Shown in pieces: positions 25,999 through 35,306 of a DNA stretch of 64,000 nt. The stretch lies in assembly GCA_003150035.1 (NCBI GenBank), contig QALR01000024.1, positions 62,001 through 126,000 on the forward strand, in the 5' to 3' direction. This DNA comes from Clostridiales bacterium. GTDB lineage: Bacteria; Bacillota; Clostridia; Oscillospirales; CAG-272. Both the position numbers and the translations under genes were made by a program. A model generated the notes under the pieces. The model ran no database searches, was not told where the DNA came from, and was given only the letters and a program-made list of their open reading frames with translations. How positions within the stretch are numbered: position 1 is the first letter of the stretch; every line of letters begins with the position of its first letter.

Positions 25999-28428
25999 AT
26001 GGAACCTATTATCACTGAAAAAACCGTAAAAGAAGCGTTGGAAAGCAAAATTTCCCGCTATTTCGGCGTGCGTGCGGAGGATGCGAACAAAACGCAGGTA
26101 TATAAAGCCGTGATTTTGACGGTGAAAGACATTCTTACCGACAAACGCTCCGCCTTCCGGCGCGTGGTCAAACAGAAAAAGGCAAAACGGGTTTATTACC
26201 TTTGCATGGAGTTTTTGATCGGCCCGTCGCTAAAAAACAATCTGCGCAATCTCGGATTGGAGGCCGAATATGCCGCCGCCGTAAAGTCTCTCGGTTTCGA
26301 GCTTTCGGAACTCTATGAGGCAGAGCCGGATCCGGGGCTTGGAAACGGCGGACTTGGCAGGCTTGCGGCTTGCTTCATGGATTCGCTGACGACGCTAGAC
26401 TATCCGGCAACAGGCTTTTCGCTGCTATATGAATACGGGCTTTTCAAGCAAAAAATCGTCGACGGGAATCAGGTCGAGCTGCCCGATATCTGGATGCCGG
26501 GCGCCGAAGGATGGTTCGTCGCAAGAACGGATAAAACCTTTCCGGTGCGCTTCGGCGGAAAAGTGACGGAAACATGGGAGAACGGACACCTGCGGGTCGT
26601 TCATACGGATTATGACGAGGTGCAGGCGGTTCCGTATGACATGATGATTTCCGGCTACCGGAGTTTTGCCGCAAACAACCTGCGCCTTTGGCGGGCGCAG
26701 GACATCCAGAATTTCAATATGAAGCTGTTCACACAGGGGCAGTATATGCAGGCGGTAGAGCAAAATACGACCGCCGAAATGCTGACCAAGGTCTTGTATC
26801 CTTCCGATGACCATCCGGAAGGGAAGCTTCTGCGGCTTTCCCAACAGTATTTTCTTGTTTCAGCTTCTTTGCAGAATATCGTCGCCGATCATCTCCGTCA
26901 ATATGGGACGCTGTCTAATTTTGCGGAGAAAAATGCGATTCATATTAACGATACCCATCCGGCGATGTGTATTCCCGAGCTGATGCGGATTTTGATGGAT
27001 ACGTATTCGTTTTCGTGGGAAACGGCATGGGATACGGTGACGCGCTCGGTTTCCTATACCAATCATACCGTGATGCCGGAGGCGCTCGAATGTTGGAACG
27101 AGGATCAGTTCCGGCTCCGTCTGCCCCGGATTTATTCCATCATATGTGAAATCAACCGGCGCTTCTGCGCGGACCTTTGGAATCTGTATCCCGGCGATTG
27201 GGAAAGGATTTCCCGTATGGCGGTCGTTGCTTATTCCCGGGTGCGCATGGCGAACCTCAGCGTCGTTGGTTCTCACGCCGTGAACGGCGTATCCAAGCTG
27301 CATTCTCAAATCTTAAAGGATTCGGTTTTTCATGATTTTTATAAGGTTTCACCGGAGAAATTCACCAATGTGACAAACGGAATCGCGCATCGCCGTTGGC
27401 TTTGCTATTCCAATCCGAAGCTTGCCTCGCTTCTCGACCACACCATCGGTCCCGATTATCGGAAGAATCCCGAGGCCTTGTCGGCGTTTGGAAAATATGC
27501 AAAGGACAAATACGTCATTGAAGCCGTGCGGGATATCAAGCACCGCAACAAGGAATCCTTTGCGGCATGGTATCACCGCAGGATAGGAGGGACGATAGAT
27601 ACCCATTCCGTTTTTGATGTTCAGGCCAAACGTATTCACGAATACAAGAGGCAGCTTCTGAATGTGCTGAAGATTGTGGCGCTGTATGATGAAATTAAGA
27701 TGAATCCGAATGCCGACGTCGTGCCGCAGACCTTTTTCTTCGGCGGCAAGGCGGCGCCTGGCTATTATATGGCAAAGGATATCATACGGCTGATTTGGTG
27801 TCTTGGGAAAGAAATCGACGCCGATCCGAAGGTGCGGGACCGCATCCGTGTGGTGTATCTGGAGGATTACAACGTCAGCATGGCGGAGGTCCTGATGCCC
27901 GCGACGGATATTTCAGAACAGATTTCTCTTGCCGGAAAAGAGGCGAGCGGAACAGGCTGCATGAAATTTATGATAAACGGCGCGATGACGGTCGGTACGC
28001 TCGACGGCGCCAACGTCGAGATGGCGGATGCGGTGGGGCGCGATAACATTTATATCTTCGGACTCACGGCAAAAGAAGTCGACGAGCTTTGGAAGAGCGG
28101 ATATTCCGCGATGCACTATTATTCCGCGAGCGAAAGACTCAAAGCGGCGGTAGACCGAATTTCGGCCGGCTTTGCCGGCGAGGATTTTTCCGGAATGGCA
28201 AGTTATTTCCTATCCGGAAACCACAATGTGGCGGATCCCTATCTTTGCCTTGCCGATTTTGAATCCTATTATCGAACATACGGTGCCGCTCTGTTGGACT
28301 ACGCGGATCGTGCGGCGTGGACCTCAAAAGCGATCTGCAACATTGCGGCAGCGGGGTATTTTGCCTCGGATAGAAGTATTTTGGAATATGCTAACAGCAT
28401 CTGGCATCTTAGTCAGGTAACAGAGTAA
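25999..28428 (+). CDS. glgP: Glycogen/alpha-glucan phosphorylase
   Basis: GlgP releases glucose-1-phosphate from the chain ends. The 809-residue GT35 protein contains DPGLGNGGLGRLAACF, AIHINDTHPAM, the TNGIAHRRWL segment and the pyridoxal-phosphate site with its lysine in EASGTGCMKFMINGAMT. The ATG at 25999 follows AAAAGGAAAC; an upstream in-frame extension would overlap the glgA end. Its length is normal for a bacterial phosphorylase. It closes the synthesis-degradation pair with glgA. Confidence 0.96.
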   Translation: MEPIITEKTVKEALESKISRYFGVRAEDANKTQVYKAVILTVKDILTDKRSAFRRVVKQKKAKRVYYLCMEFLIGPSLKNNLRNLGLEAEYAAAVKSLGFELSELYEAEPDPGLGNGGLGRLAACFMDSLTTLDYPATGFSLLYEYGLFKQKIVDGNQVELPDIWMPGAEGWFVARTDKTFPVRFGGKVTETWENGHLRVVHTDYDEVQAVPYDMMISGYRSFAANNLRLWRAQDIQNFNMKLFTQGQYMQAVEQNTTAEMLTKVLYPSDDHPEGKLLRLSQQYFLVSASLQNIVADHLRQYGTLSNFAEKNAIHINDTHPAMCIPELMRILMDTYSFSWETAWDTVTRSVSYTNHTVMPEALECWNEDQFRLRLPRIYSIICEINRRFCADLWNLYPGDWERISRMAVVAYSRVRMANLSVVGSHAVNGVSKLHSQILKDSVFHDFYKVSPEKFTNVTNGIAHRRWLCYSNPKLASLLDHTIGPDYRKNPEALSAFGKYAKDKYVIEAVRDIKHRNKESFAAWYHRRIGGTIDTHSVFDVQAKRIHEYKRQLLNVLKIVALYDEIKMNPNADVVPQTFFFGGKAAPGYYMAKDIIRLIWCLGKEIDADPKVRDRIRVVYLEDYNVSMAEVLMPATDISEQISLAGKEASGTGCMKFMINGAMTVGTLDGANVEMADAVGRDNIYIFGLTAKEVDELWKSGYSAMHYYSASERLKAAVDRISAGFAGEDFSGMASYFLSGNHNVADPYLCLADFESYYRTYGAALLDYADRAAWTSKAICNIAAAGYFASDRSILEYANSIWHLSQVTE

Positions 28429-28431
28429 GCG

Positions 28432-30363
28432 ATGGCCGGATTTTTACGCAGGAGCGCGACGACGCGCCTTTTGGAATTCAAATATGCAAACGGAAGGTTC
28501 GCGGGAATCCGAAGTGCTTTCGAGGTAACGGATACGGTCGAATTCCGGATTCTGGTGCCGGATTCAACCGTTGGTGCCGAGATGATTCTCATCTCGGATG
28601 ACACCGGAGAGCGATTCCGCTTTTCGCTGACGGAGCAGGCCAGAGGCTATTCCGTTTCTATCCCGATGGCGCGGCTTCTTGCCGGGGCGAAGAGTGGACT
28701 GTTTTTCTACAAATATCGCGTATATACGGCCTTCGGAACCTTTGACATGATGCGCCGCGCGCATGATTTTTCTGAGTGCTATGTCGGCGCCGATACCAAA
28801 GCGGGAGATTTTCAGCTTCTAGTCTATGAAAAGCGCGCGTGTCCGCCGGAGTGGCTGTATGGCGGCGTGATATATCAGATCTTTCCCGACCGTTTTTTTT
28901 CTGCGGGAAATCATCCTTCTAAAGAGGGGACGGTGCTGTGCCGTGATCGTGAAACGTTTCCCTCTCATTTCAAAAATCAGGCGGAAAACGAGAAAAACAA
29001 CGTATTTTTTGGCGGAGACCTGGAGGGGATCGTGCAGAAACTCGATTATCTGGCGTCCCTTGGCGTGACCTGCCTCTATCTCAATCCGATTTTCGAGGCT
29101 GCGTCCAATCACCGGTATGATACGGCGGATTATCTTCGGGTCGATTCGATGCTCGGAGGCGATACAGCGCTTAGGAGTCTGATAAGGGAGGCGAAAAAGC
29201 GGGGAATTGCCGTTCTGCTTGACGGCGTGTTCAACCATACGGGCTCGGATAGTATCTATTTTAACGCAAAAGGGACTTATGATTCCGTGGGGGCCGCGCA
29301 GTCGAAGGATTCTCCCTACTATCCATGGTATACCTTTTCGCAGTATCCCGACCGATACGACTGCTGGTGGGGGGTTCCGACTCTGCCGCGCGTCAATTCG
29401 GATATTTCGTCCTACCGGGCGTTTCTCTTCGGGGAGAATGGGGTGATACGCCGATATATGAGAGAGGGGATTGCCGGTTTTCGAATCGATGTCGCCGACG
29501 AGCTTTCGGACGATTTTCTTACTGAGCTTGCCCGCACGGCGGCGGAGGAAAAGGTCGATGCGGTTCTTATCGGCGAGGTTTGGGAGGATGCGACGGATAA
29601 GATTGCTTATGGGGTTCGCAAAAAATATCTGCGCGGGGGAGAGCTGGATTCCGTGATGAACTATCCCGTGCGCCGTGCGATCCTTGAATATCTCACAGGC
29701 GGGGCTTACATGCTGCTGCGCAGCACGCTGCTCACCATATACGGGCATTATCCGCCGGAGGCGGCAAATGCGCTCATGAACATTCTCGGAACGCACGATA
29801 CGGAGCGGATTCTGACGGCGCTCGGAGACGAGCGGATAGAGGCGTGTTCCTATTCCGAGCTTGCCGAGCACCGTATGACACCTGCGGAGCGTGACCGTGC
29901 CAAGGCGCGCCTGCGGCTCGCGGTTTGCATACAAATGACGCTGCCGGGCGTGCCGTGTATTTATTATGGCGACGAGGCGGGTATGGAGGGATATGTTGAC
30001 CCGTTCTGCCGGGGACCGTTTCCGTGGGGAGAAGAGGATAAGGAGATTACGGCGCTCTACCGCAACTTTGGTAAGCTGCGCCGCCGCGAGAAAATTTTCA
30101 GGTGTGGGGACTTTGCGCTTATCTACGTGGATGCCGAGATTCTTTGTTATGAGCGGGACTGGGAAAAAGAAAAGCTTTCCATTGTGGTCAATCGTTCAGA
30201 TGAGCTTTATGAATTTCGGTGTGACGCTCCGGCGTCGGAGCTGATGACGCAGACAGATGGGGAGACTTTTGCGGTTGCGCCAATGTCTTTTGCCATTCTG
30301 AAGCTACCGGCGGATGCCGATTACAGTGTGTTTATGAAACCCGGAGAGGAAGAGGAGAAATGA
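28432..30363 (+). CDS. GH13 alpha-glucosidase/neopullulanase-type amylase
   Basis: The 643-residue GH13 enzyme acts on alpha-glucans. After an N-terminal beta-domain (about 1-140) a catalytic barrel carries YQIFPDRFF, GVFNHTGSDS, the nucleophile aspartate in GFRIDVADE, the acid glutamate in IGEVWED, and the transition-state residue in GTHDTERIL. A C-terminal all-beta domain follows. The architecture resembles neopullulanase or cyclomaltodextrinase (GH13_20) or related GH13_39 enzymes. There is no signal peptide, so it is cytoplasmic, consistent with intracellular glycogen or maltodextrin breakdown. It starts three bases after the glgP stop. Confidence 0.93.
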   Translation: MAGFLRRSATTRLLEFKYANGRFAGIRSAFEVTDTVEFRILVPDSTVGAEMILISDDTGERFRFSLTEQARGYSVSIPMARLLAGAKSGLFFYKYRVYTAFGTFDMMRRAHDFSECYVGADTKAGDFQLLVYEKRACPPEWLYGGVIYQIFPDRFFSAGNHPSKEGTVLCRDRETFPSHFKNQAENEKNNVFFGGDLEGIVQKLDYLASLGVTCLYLNPIFEAASNHRYDTADYLRVDSMLGGDTALRSLIREAKKRGIAVLLDGVFNHTGSDSIYFNAKGTYDSVGAAQSKDSPYYPWYTFSQYPDRYDCWWGVPTLPRVNSDISSYRAFLFGENGVIRRYMREGIAGFRIDVADELSDDFLTELARTAAEEKVDAVLIGEVWEDATDKIAYGVRKKYLRGGELDSVMNYPVRRAILEYLTGGAYMLLRSTLLTIYGHYPPEAANALMNILGTHDTERILTALGDERIEACSYSELAEHRMTPAERDRAKARLRLAVCIQMTLPGVPCIYYGDEAGMEGYVDPFCRGPFPWGEEDKEITALYRNFGKLRRREKIFRCGDFALIYVDAEILCYERDWEKEKLSIVVNRSDELYEFRCDAPASELMTQTDGETFAVAPMSFAILKLPADADYSVFMKPGEEEEK

Positions 30364-30701
30364 AACGGCGCCTGGGATTTGTATGGATTTTTCTGCTTGT
30401 TTTTATTTTGGTATCCTGCACGGATAGCGGGGATATCGTCATCCATACGCAGGAGCATTCGTTCCAACAAACAGAGGAAAGCACGTCGCTATCTACCGTG
30501 CGGGAGAACGGGATAACGGTCCTTATTAACAAAAGCTCTATGGTATTTCATCTGATGCCTGACTGCGTGTATGCCTCGCGCATGTCGGAGAAAAATCGTT
30601 TGGAGATAGAAGTAGAGAGCGTCGAATATCTTTTGGAGCACGGATATACGCCATGCGCGAGGTGCTCCGGTGAATATAAGCAAAATAATTCGGAGGAATA
30701 A
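30360..30701 (+). CDS. Small lipoprotein with a C-terminal HxxxxC...PCxxC motif
   Basis: This 113-residue protein starts with a lipoprotein signal; the lipobox LVSC places the acylated cysteine at residue 20. The C-terminal half carries FHLMPDCVYASRM and GYTPCARCSG, a histidine/cysteine pattern found as a short terminal module in many Gram-positive extracellular proteins and resembling the Ada zinc-binding site. A metal-binding function is inferred. Its ATG overlaps the stop of the GH13 gene (ATGA), so it is translated with the alpha-glucan genes, but no role in that pathway is known. Confidence 0.75.
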   Translation: MKRRLGFVWIFLLVFILVSCTDSGDIVIHTQEHSFQQTEESTSLSTVRENGITVLINKSSMVFHLMPDCVYASRMSEKNRLEIEVESVEYLLEHGYTPCARCSGEYKQNNSEE

Positions 30702-30706
30702 AAATA

Positions 30707-32926
30707 ATGGAAAAAATTTTTGACTTTGAGGGCAAACAGGTCCGTCTTACGGCATATGGAGACTGTTCGATTCGTGTGCGGATGAGTGAAAAGCCTGACA
30801 GTGAATCTCTGTTTGACCGGTACAACCTGTATCGCAAGCCGGACGGTTCGGAAGGGATCTCCACGGAGAACGGACTTTCTGCCGGCAGCCTTACCGTGAC
30901 GTTTGAGGGTGGTGTTCTTACGTTCGGAACGGACCGCTTCACCCGGAAGCTGGATATCAGGAGCACCGAAACAGCCGCCGTCAAGGCTTACTTTAACGAG
31001 GTCCTTGACGGCATGCGCCCGCCGCAGAAATTCATCATCGGTGAGGATGGCAAGCGCGGCTTCGGCGCGGTAGATTTTCAGCAGAATCCGAAATATGCGG
31101 TGCTCACCGGTATCGAAGGGGAACGCTTTTACGGACTTGGCGCCGCTAATACGGATCGTATCGTGCTCAACGGCAGAACCTACCTCGAGCGTGTCGTTTA
31201 CCAGAGCAACGAAATACCGGTTCCGTTTCTGATGACCAAGGCGGGCTATGGAATTCTCTGCAATTCCACATGGTGGCACGGCATCGACGTATGCGCCCAT
31301 TCTCCGCATGAGATTATTTGGTATCTGCCGGACGGCGATATCGATTTTACGCTGTTCGCGGGCGAGAGCCTGGCGGCCATTCTTGAACGTTATACCTTTG
31401 TGACAGGACGCCCGATGCTGCTCCCGAAGTGGGCGTATGGACTGGCGTTTATCGACCAGTATACGGCGGACCAATATGAAATCATGCGCAATGCGGCGAC
31501 TTTCCGCGAGAAAAAGCTGCCGTGTGATTCCATCAGCCTTGAGCCGGGTTGGATGGAAAAGCGCTATGATTTTTCGGTCGATAAAAAATGGAACCGAGGG
31601 CGTTTTCTGATCGAGCCGTGGGCGCGCTCTAAGGAGCCGGGCCACGTCAATCCGAATTTCTTTTCCGCGGCGCTTGCCCGCTATGGCTTCAAGCTGCATC
31701 TTTGGCTTTGCTGTGAGCATGATTTTACGGCTGAGGAGGAACGCCGCATCGGCCATGAGGTGGCGCCGGAAATTCCCGACTGGTTCGACCACTTAAAGCA
31801 GTTTATCTGTGACGGCGCATCCTCGTTCAAGCTTGACCCCTGTCATACCGTCGACAATGCAGATGAGAGACGCATGTATGCGAACGGCAGAGGGGAGCCG
31901 GAAATGCACAATCTCATTCAGACGCTTTATGTGCGGGATATGTACCGGGGTGCGGCGGAATATACGGGCATGCGCCCGATGCACCATTACTGCGGCGGCT
32001 ATACCGGAACGGGCGCTTATACGGCGTCCAATACGGGTGACAACGGCGGAAGCCTGCAAACCATGGTGTGGGTACTCAGCTGCGGCATGTCCGGCATTTC
32101 CAATCTGACCTGCGATATGGAGATTTTCCGGAAGGAGGGGCTGCACTATTGCTTTTTCACGGCATGGTGTCAGCTCAACAGTTGGTACGGCTTCGCTCAC
32201 CCATGGTGGGCGGGCGAAGAAATCGAGCCGATCTTCGCTTTTTACGACAGGCTGCGCTATCGTTTGCTGCCTTATATTTATTCGACCGCCATCACGGCGA
32301 ATCTTGTCGGTATGCCGGTATGCCGCGCCATGCCGCTGATGTTTGAGGACGAGGCGCTGCAAAATGCCGTGTGCGAATATATGTTCGGAGAAAACCTGCT
32401 TGTCGGCGCGTTTTCCGATGAAATTTACCTGCCGGCGGGTACGGTTTGGATCGATTATTGGAGCGGCAAGGTCTATGAGGGCGGACAGCTGATAAGGCCC
32501 GAAATCCCGGAGGACCGCGGCGGATTCCTCTTTGTGCGCGGCGGCGCGATTCTTCCGACAGACAAGCCGCGTCAGCATACGGAGCCGGGCGATACGGAGG
32601 CCGTCATCCTTGAGCTTTATCCGCACGGCGACTCTCAGTATGATTTTTATGAGGACGACGGAATCTCCCTTGAATATGAAAGCGGAAAGCGCGCCGTGAC
32701 CCATATTTCCATGACGCAAACAGAAAAGAACTGCGAAATCCAAATCGGTGAGAGAAAAGGGGAGTTTGCCGGAATCGGAAAGAGAACTTACAGCGTGCGT
32801 CTGTTTGCCGAGAAATGTCCCGAGACGGTTACCGTGGCAGGAACTCCTGTGGCATTTGCTTATGACGGGCGCTATGCGACCTTTGAAATGGGAAATGAGC
32901 GCGGAGCTGCTGTGATTTTCGGCTAA
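30707..32926 (+). CDS. GH31 alpha-glucosidase/alpha-xylosidase family protein
   Basis: The 739-residue protein has the GH31 layout: an N-terminal beta-sandwich (about 1-215), a TIM barrel with the nucleophile aspartate in SSFKLDPCH and the acid in the TGDNGGSL segment, and C-terminal beta-domains with RGGAILPTDKP. GH31 enzymes cleave alpha-glucose or alpha-xylose from the non-reducing end, and substrate specificity cannot be told here. There is no signal peptide. It follows the small lipoprotein gene by five bases. Confidence 0.93.
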   Translation: MEKIFDFEGKQVRLTAYGDCSIRVRMSEKPDSESLFDRYNLYRKPDGSEGISTENGLSAGSLTVTFEGGVLTFGTDRFTRKLDIRSTETAAVKAYFNEVLDGMRPPQKFIIGEDGKRGFGAVDFQQNPKYAVLTGIEGERFYGLGAANTDRIVLNGRTYLERVVYQSNEIPVPFLMTKAGYGILCNSTWWHGIDVCAHSPHEIIWYLPDGDIDFTLFAGESLAAILERYTFVTGRPMLLPKWAYGLAFIDQYTADQYEIMRNAATFREKKLPCDSISLEPGWMEKRYDFSVDKKWNRGRFLIEPWARSKEPGHVNPNFFSAALARYGFKLHLWLCCEHDFTAEEERRIGHEVAPEIPDWFDHLKQFICDGASSFKLDPCHTVDNADERRMYANGRGEPEMHNLIQTLYVRDMYRGAAEYTGMRPMHHYCGGYTGTGAYTASNTGDNGGSLQTMVWVLSCGMSGISNLTCDMEIFRKEGLHYCFFTAWCQLNSWYGFAHPWWAGEEIEPIFAFYDRLRYRLLPYIYSTAITANLVGMPVCRAMPLMFEDEALQNAVCEYMFGENLLVGAFSDEIYLPAGTVWIDYWSGKVYEGGQLIRPEIPEDRGGFLFVRGGAILPTDKPRQHTEPGDTEAVILELYPHGDSQYDFYEDDGISLEYESGKRAVTHISMTQTEKNCEIQIGERKGEFAGIGKRTYSVRLFAEKCPETVTVAGTPVAFAYDGRYATFEMGNERGAAVIFG

Positions 32927-32964
32927 AAAATGAGCATAACAAATAAAAGGAGGAAGCAAAAATC

Positions 32965-33597
32965 ATGATCCGTATCGAGAGAACCTGTGTGATGAATCTG
33001 GAAAACGCGATTCGCGGCGCGCGAAATCCCTTGAACAGTTGGGGGAAAAGCGACAGCTATTACGATGAGAACGGATATTATATTCTTGGTGAAAACGATA
33101 TCGGACTCGGCATGCGGCTCTGCCGCGCCGGCTCCGACCACCGGAAGTTTATCCGTCAGATTCTCGTTTCTGTAGATATCACGGCTCCTATGTATTGGTG
33201 GAAGGAATTCGATACTTATAAGGTCGGAACCGTCGCCAATTCCACGAGCACGATGCATAAAATCCAGGCAAAGGAATTTTGCCGAGAGGATTTTTCTCAT
33301 GACCGCATGAGTGATGTGGCGCTTGCGTGTCTGGACGGTGTCATCGCCTGCCTGGAAGAGCGCCGGCTGCGTTTTCTTGAAACCAAGGATAAGGCATATT
33401 GGGACGATATGATTCAGCTTCTTCCGTCAAGCTATAATCAGCTTCGCACCGTCACGCTGAATTATGAGGTGCTAGTCAATATCTACTATGCGAGACGTTC
33501 GCATAAGCTTGCGGAATGGCATGAGGTATGCCGTTGGATCGAATCGCTTCCGTATGCAAAAGAGTTTATTCTGTCCATTGGCGGGGAGGAGCATTGA
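32965..33597 (+). CDS. Conserved hypothetical protein, ThyX-like fold suspected
   Basis: The 210-residue protein shows no signal peptide or membrane helix. Its regions (GMRLCRAGSDHRKFIRQILVS, DITAPMYWWKEFDTYK, NSTSTMHKI and QLLPSSYNQLRTVTLNYEVL) are typical of a conserved clostridial and phage family related to flavin-dependent thymidylate synthase (ThyX), with an R-H-x-arginine core and a late QLRT helix. The canonical ThyX RHR motif is not intact, so no enzyme activity is claimed. The gene lies between two glycan hydrolases after AAAAGGAGGAAGC, which is an odd place for a nucleotide enzyme. Confidence 0.6.
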   Translation: MIRIERTCVMNLENAIRGARNPLNSWGKSDSYYDENGYYILGENDIGLGMRLCRAGSDHRKFIRQILVSVDITAPMYWWKEFDTYKVGTVANSTSTMHKIQAKEFCREDFSHDRMSDVALACLDGVIACLEERRLRFLETKDKAYWDDMIQLLPSSYNQLRTVTLNYEVLVNIYYARRSHKLAEWHEVCRWIESLPYAKEFILSIGGEEH

Positions 33598-33598
33598 C

Positions 33599-34903
33599 AT
33601 GACGTATGAAGACTATGCGGCGTTTTGTGCCGAAACCAAGGAAAAGCGGATCCGATGGTTCCGAGAGGCGCGTTTCGGCATGTTTATCCATTATGGACTG
33701 TTCTCCTCTCATGGTATGGGGGAATGGGCGCAGGTGTGGGAAAATATCAAAATCTCCGATTATGAAAAGCTTGCTTCTGCGTTCTGTCCGAAGGAGGACT
33801 GCGCCGAGGAATGGTGCCGGCTTGCCAAGGAGGCGGGCGCGAGGTATGCCGTGCTGACAACGCGCCATCATGAGGGCTTTTCACTATGGGATTCCAAGGT
33901 CAATCCTTTCAATTCCGTGAATTACGGTCCGCACCGCGATATCGTCCGTGAATTTGTCGATGCCTGCCGGAAATACGGCTTGAAGATAGGACTGTATTCC
34001 TCTCTTATGGATTGGCGTCATCCGGACGCATGGCGATGTATGACCGACGAGGCGGCACGTATTCGTTTTACAAAATATATTGAAGAACTCAACAGAGAGC
34101 TTTTTTCGAATTACGGGAAAATCGATATTCTCTGGTATGACATGCCGTGGCCCCGCATGAGCTCGGCAAAGTGGGACTCCGTGAACCGGAATTATAAAAT
34201 CCGGCAGCTTCAGCCGGATATCCTTATTAACAACCGTAGCCGGATGCCGGAGGATTTCTTTACGCCGGAGGATGCCATTAAGGCGGAGGACGGAAGCGAT
34301 TGGGAAGCCTGTATGACCTTCAATGGCATTTCGTGGGGCTATGTGGACGAAAAACAGGTTGCCCCCTATTCGTATACAGGGAACCAGATCGTTCGTATGC
34401 TTCAGAGATGTGCCGCTGCGGGCGGCAATCTGCTGCTCAATATCGGCCCGCGTGCGGACGGCTCGGTCCCGGCAGAGGCGGTGGAGCCGATGAAGAAAGT
34501 CGGCGCGTGGCTGCGTGAGAACGGAGAAGCTGCTTACGGACTCAAAAAATCCTTTTCCGGATGGGAATGCGGCGCCAATAACGTTTCCAAGTGTACAATC
34601 TCTCCGGATGCAAAAACCGTATATGTCTGGAATTATATCTGGCCGGACACGGGCGAGATGGTATTCGGAGGCTATAGGAAGGCGCCGCGCCGCATATCGC
34701 TGCTTTCGACGGGGGAGGACATGGACTTTGAAATGGACGGACATCGCATCCTGCTGAAAAATCTGCCCGAAATGTCCCCGGATGAGAATCTTGGAATCGC
34801 CGTTTTGAAAATGGAATTCGACGAGCCGTATGATTATTGCTATGGCAGCTATTATCCGCAGGTTCATGAGGGGGAGGATTTTTCCGAGGGACTCGGAAAC
34901 TGA
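33599..34903 (+). CDS. GH29 alpha-L-fucosidase
   Basis: The 434-residue GH29 enzyme removes fucose from glycans. The N-terminal barrel shows RFGMFIHYGLFSSHGMGEWA, VLTTRHHEGFSLWDS, YYSSLMDW-like LYSSLMDWRHP and the probable nucleophile aspartate in DILWYDMPW. The C-terminal part (GGNLLLNIGPRADGSV) is a strong family signature. There is no signal peptide, so it acts inside the cell on imported fucosylated oligosaccharides, for example from mucin or human milk. The ATG at 33599 follows GGGGAGGAG. It is the last gene of the plus-strand cluster. Confidence 0.94.
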   Translation: MTYEDYAAFCAETKEKRIRWFREARFGMFIHYGLFSSHGMGEWAQVWENIKISDYEKLASAFCPKEDCAEEWCRLAKEAGARYAVLTTRHHEGFSLWDSKVNPFNSVNYGPHRDIVREFVDACRKYGLKIGLYSSLMDWRHPDAWRCMTDEAARIRFTKYIEELNRELFSNYGKIDILWYDMPWPRMSSAKWDSVNRNYKIRQLQPDILINNRSRMPEDFFTPEDAIKAEDGSDWEACMTFNGISWGYVDEKQVAPYSYTGNQIVRMLQRCAAAGGNLLLNIGPRADGSVPAEAVEPMKKVGAWLRENGEAAYGLKKSFSGWECGANNVSKCTISPDAKTVYVWNYIWPDTGEMVFGGYRKAPRRISLLSTGEDMDFEMDGHRILLKNLPEMSPDENLGIAVLKMEFDEPYDYCYGSYYPQVHEGEDFSEGLGN

Positions 34904-34945
34904 CGGTTTTCTGATAAGATAGATAATACGTTTCGGTTCTATAAT

Positions 34946-35145
34946 GGAGAGGAGCGGTCCCACGCCGATCCGGTGGCGGGACCCTTTTCGCGTCCAGTGA
35001 GGGAGATGGCCCCAGCAGAATGCTCGGGATGGTTTTGCCAACCATTGGTGCGCCACATGACGGGGGAGCTCCTTATGGAAAAGCATTTTTACTGGAAAAA
35101 CAAGAATCGGCTCCGGCGGAATTCCATCGGAACCGATTTTCCCTC
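34946..35145 (+). ncRNA. Candidate structured RNA or terminator complex after the GH29 gene
   Basis: A 302-base gap follows the GH29 gene. It begins with TATAAT at 34940-34945 but no good -35 box. Pairings seen are GGTCCC/GGGACC (34956-34961/34978-34983, extended by GCCG/TGGC) followed by CTTTTC, ATGGTT/AACCAT with loop TTGCC, CCCAGCA/TGCTCGGG, an enclosing AGGAGC/GCTCCT (34950-34955/35068-35073), and a last hairpin AATCGG/CCGATT (35105-35110/35133-35138) followed by T-rich sequence. The first hairpin may simply be the terminator of the cluster. No known RNA class was recognised. Confidence 0.35.
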
Positions 35146-35175
35146 TTTTCGGTACGGTGAATGAGAAAAAATAAA

Positions 35176-35203
35176 CCGGGACAAAGAGGAATCTTTGTCC
35201 CGG
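35176..35203 (-). terminator. Intrinsic terminator of the tRNA-Arg transcript
   Basis: A perfect 12-bp stem CCGGGACAAAGA/TCTTTGTCCCGG with a 4-base loop lies just beyond the 3' end of the tRNA. In the minus-strand direction it is followed by TTTATTTTTT. Confidence 0.9.
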
Positions 35204-35205
35204 TG

Positions 35206-35282
35206 TGGCGCGCCGGACAGGATTCGAACCCGCGACCCCCAGAATCGGAATCTGATGCTCTATCCAGCTGAGCTACCGGCGC
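35206..35282 (-). tRNA. tRNA-Arg (anticodon CCG)
   Basis: The minus-strand cloverleaf has a 7-bp acceptor stem GCGCCGG/CCGGCGC, a D-arm GCTCAGCTGGATAGAGC, an anticodon arm TCAGA-TTCCGAT-TCTGG with anticodon CCG (reads CGG), a short variable loop GGTC and a T-arm GCGGGTTCGAATCCTGT. CCA is encoded (35208-35206). It follows the amidohydrolase gene by 24 bases and is probably in the same transcript. Confidence 0.97.
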
Positions 35283-35306
35283 ATAACACGACATTTGCCG
35301 TGTGAT

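Noticed and set aside
31793..32959. A 388-codon open frame on the minus strand opposite the GH31 gene
   Set aside because: Antisense shadow of a conserved enzyme with the catalytic residues in the plus strand.
34946..35145. Possible SRP RNA or 6S RNA
   Set aside because: No GGAAG/AGCAG-type SRP tip and no single long 6S-type hairpin are present.
34973..35164. A short open frame of 63 codons after the GH29 gene
   Set aside because: It starts inside a strong hairpin, lacks a ribosome site and has no recognisable composition of a protein.
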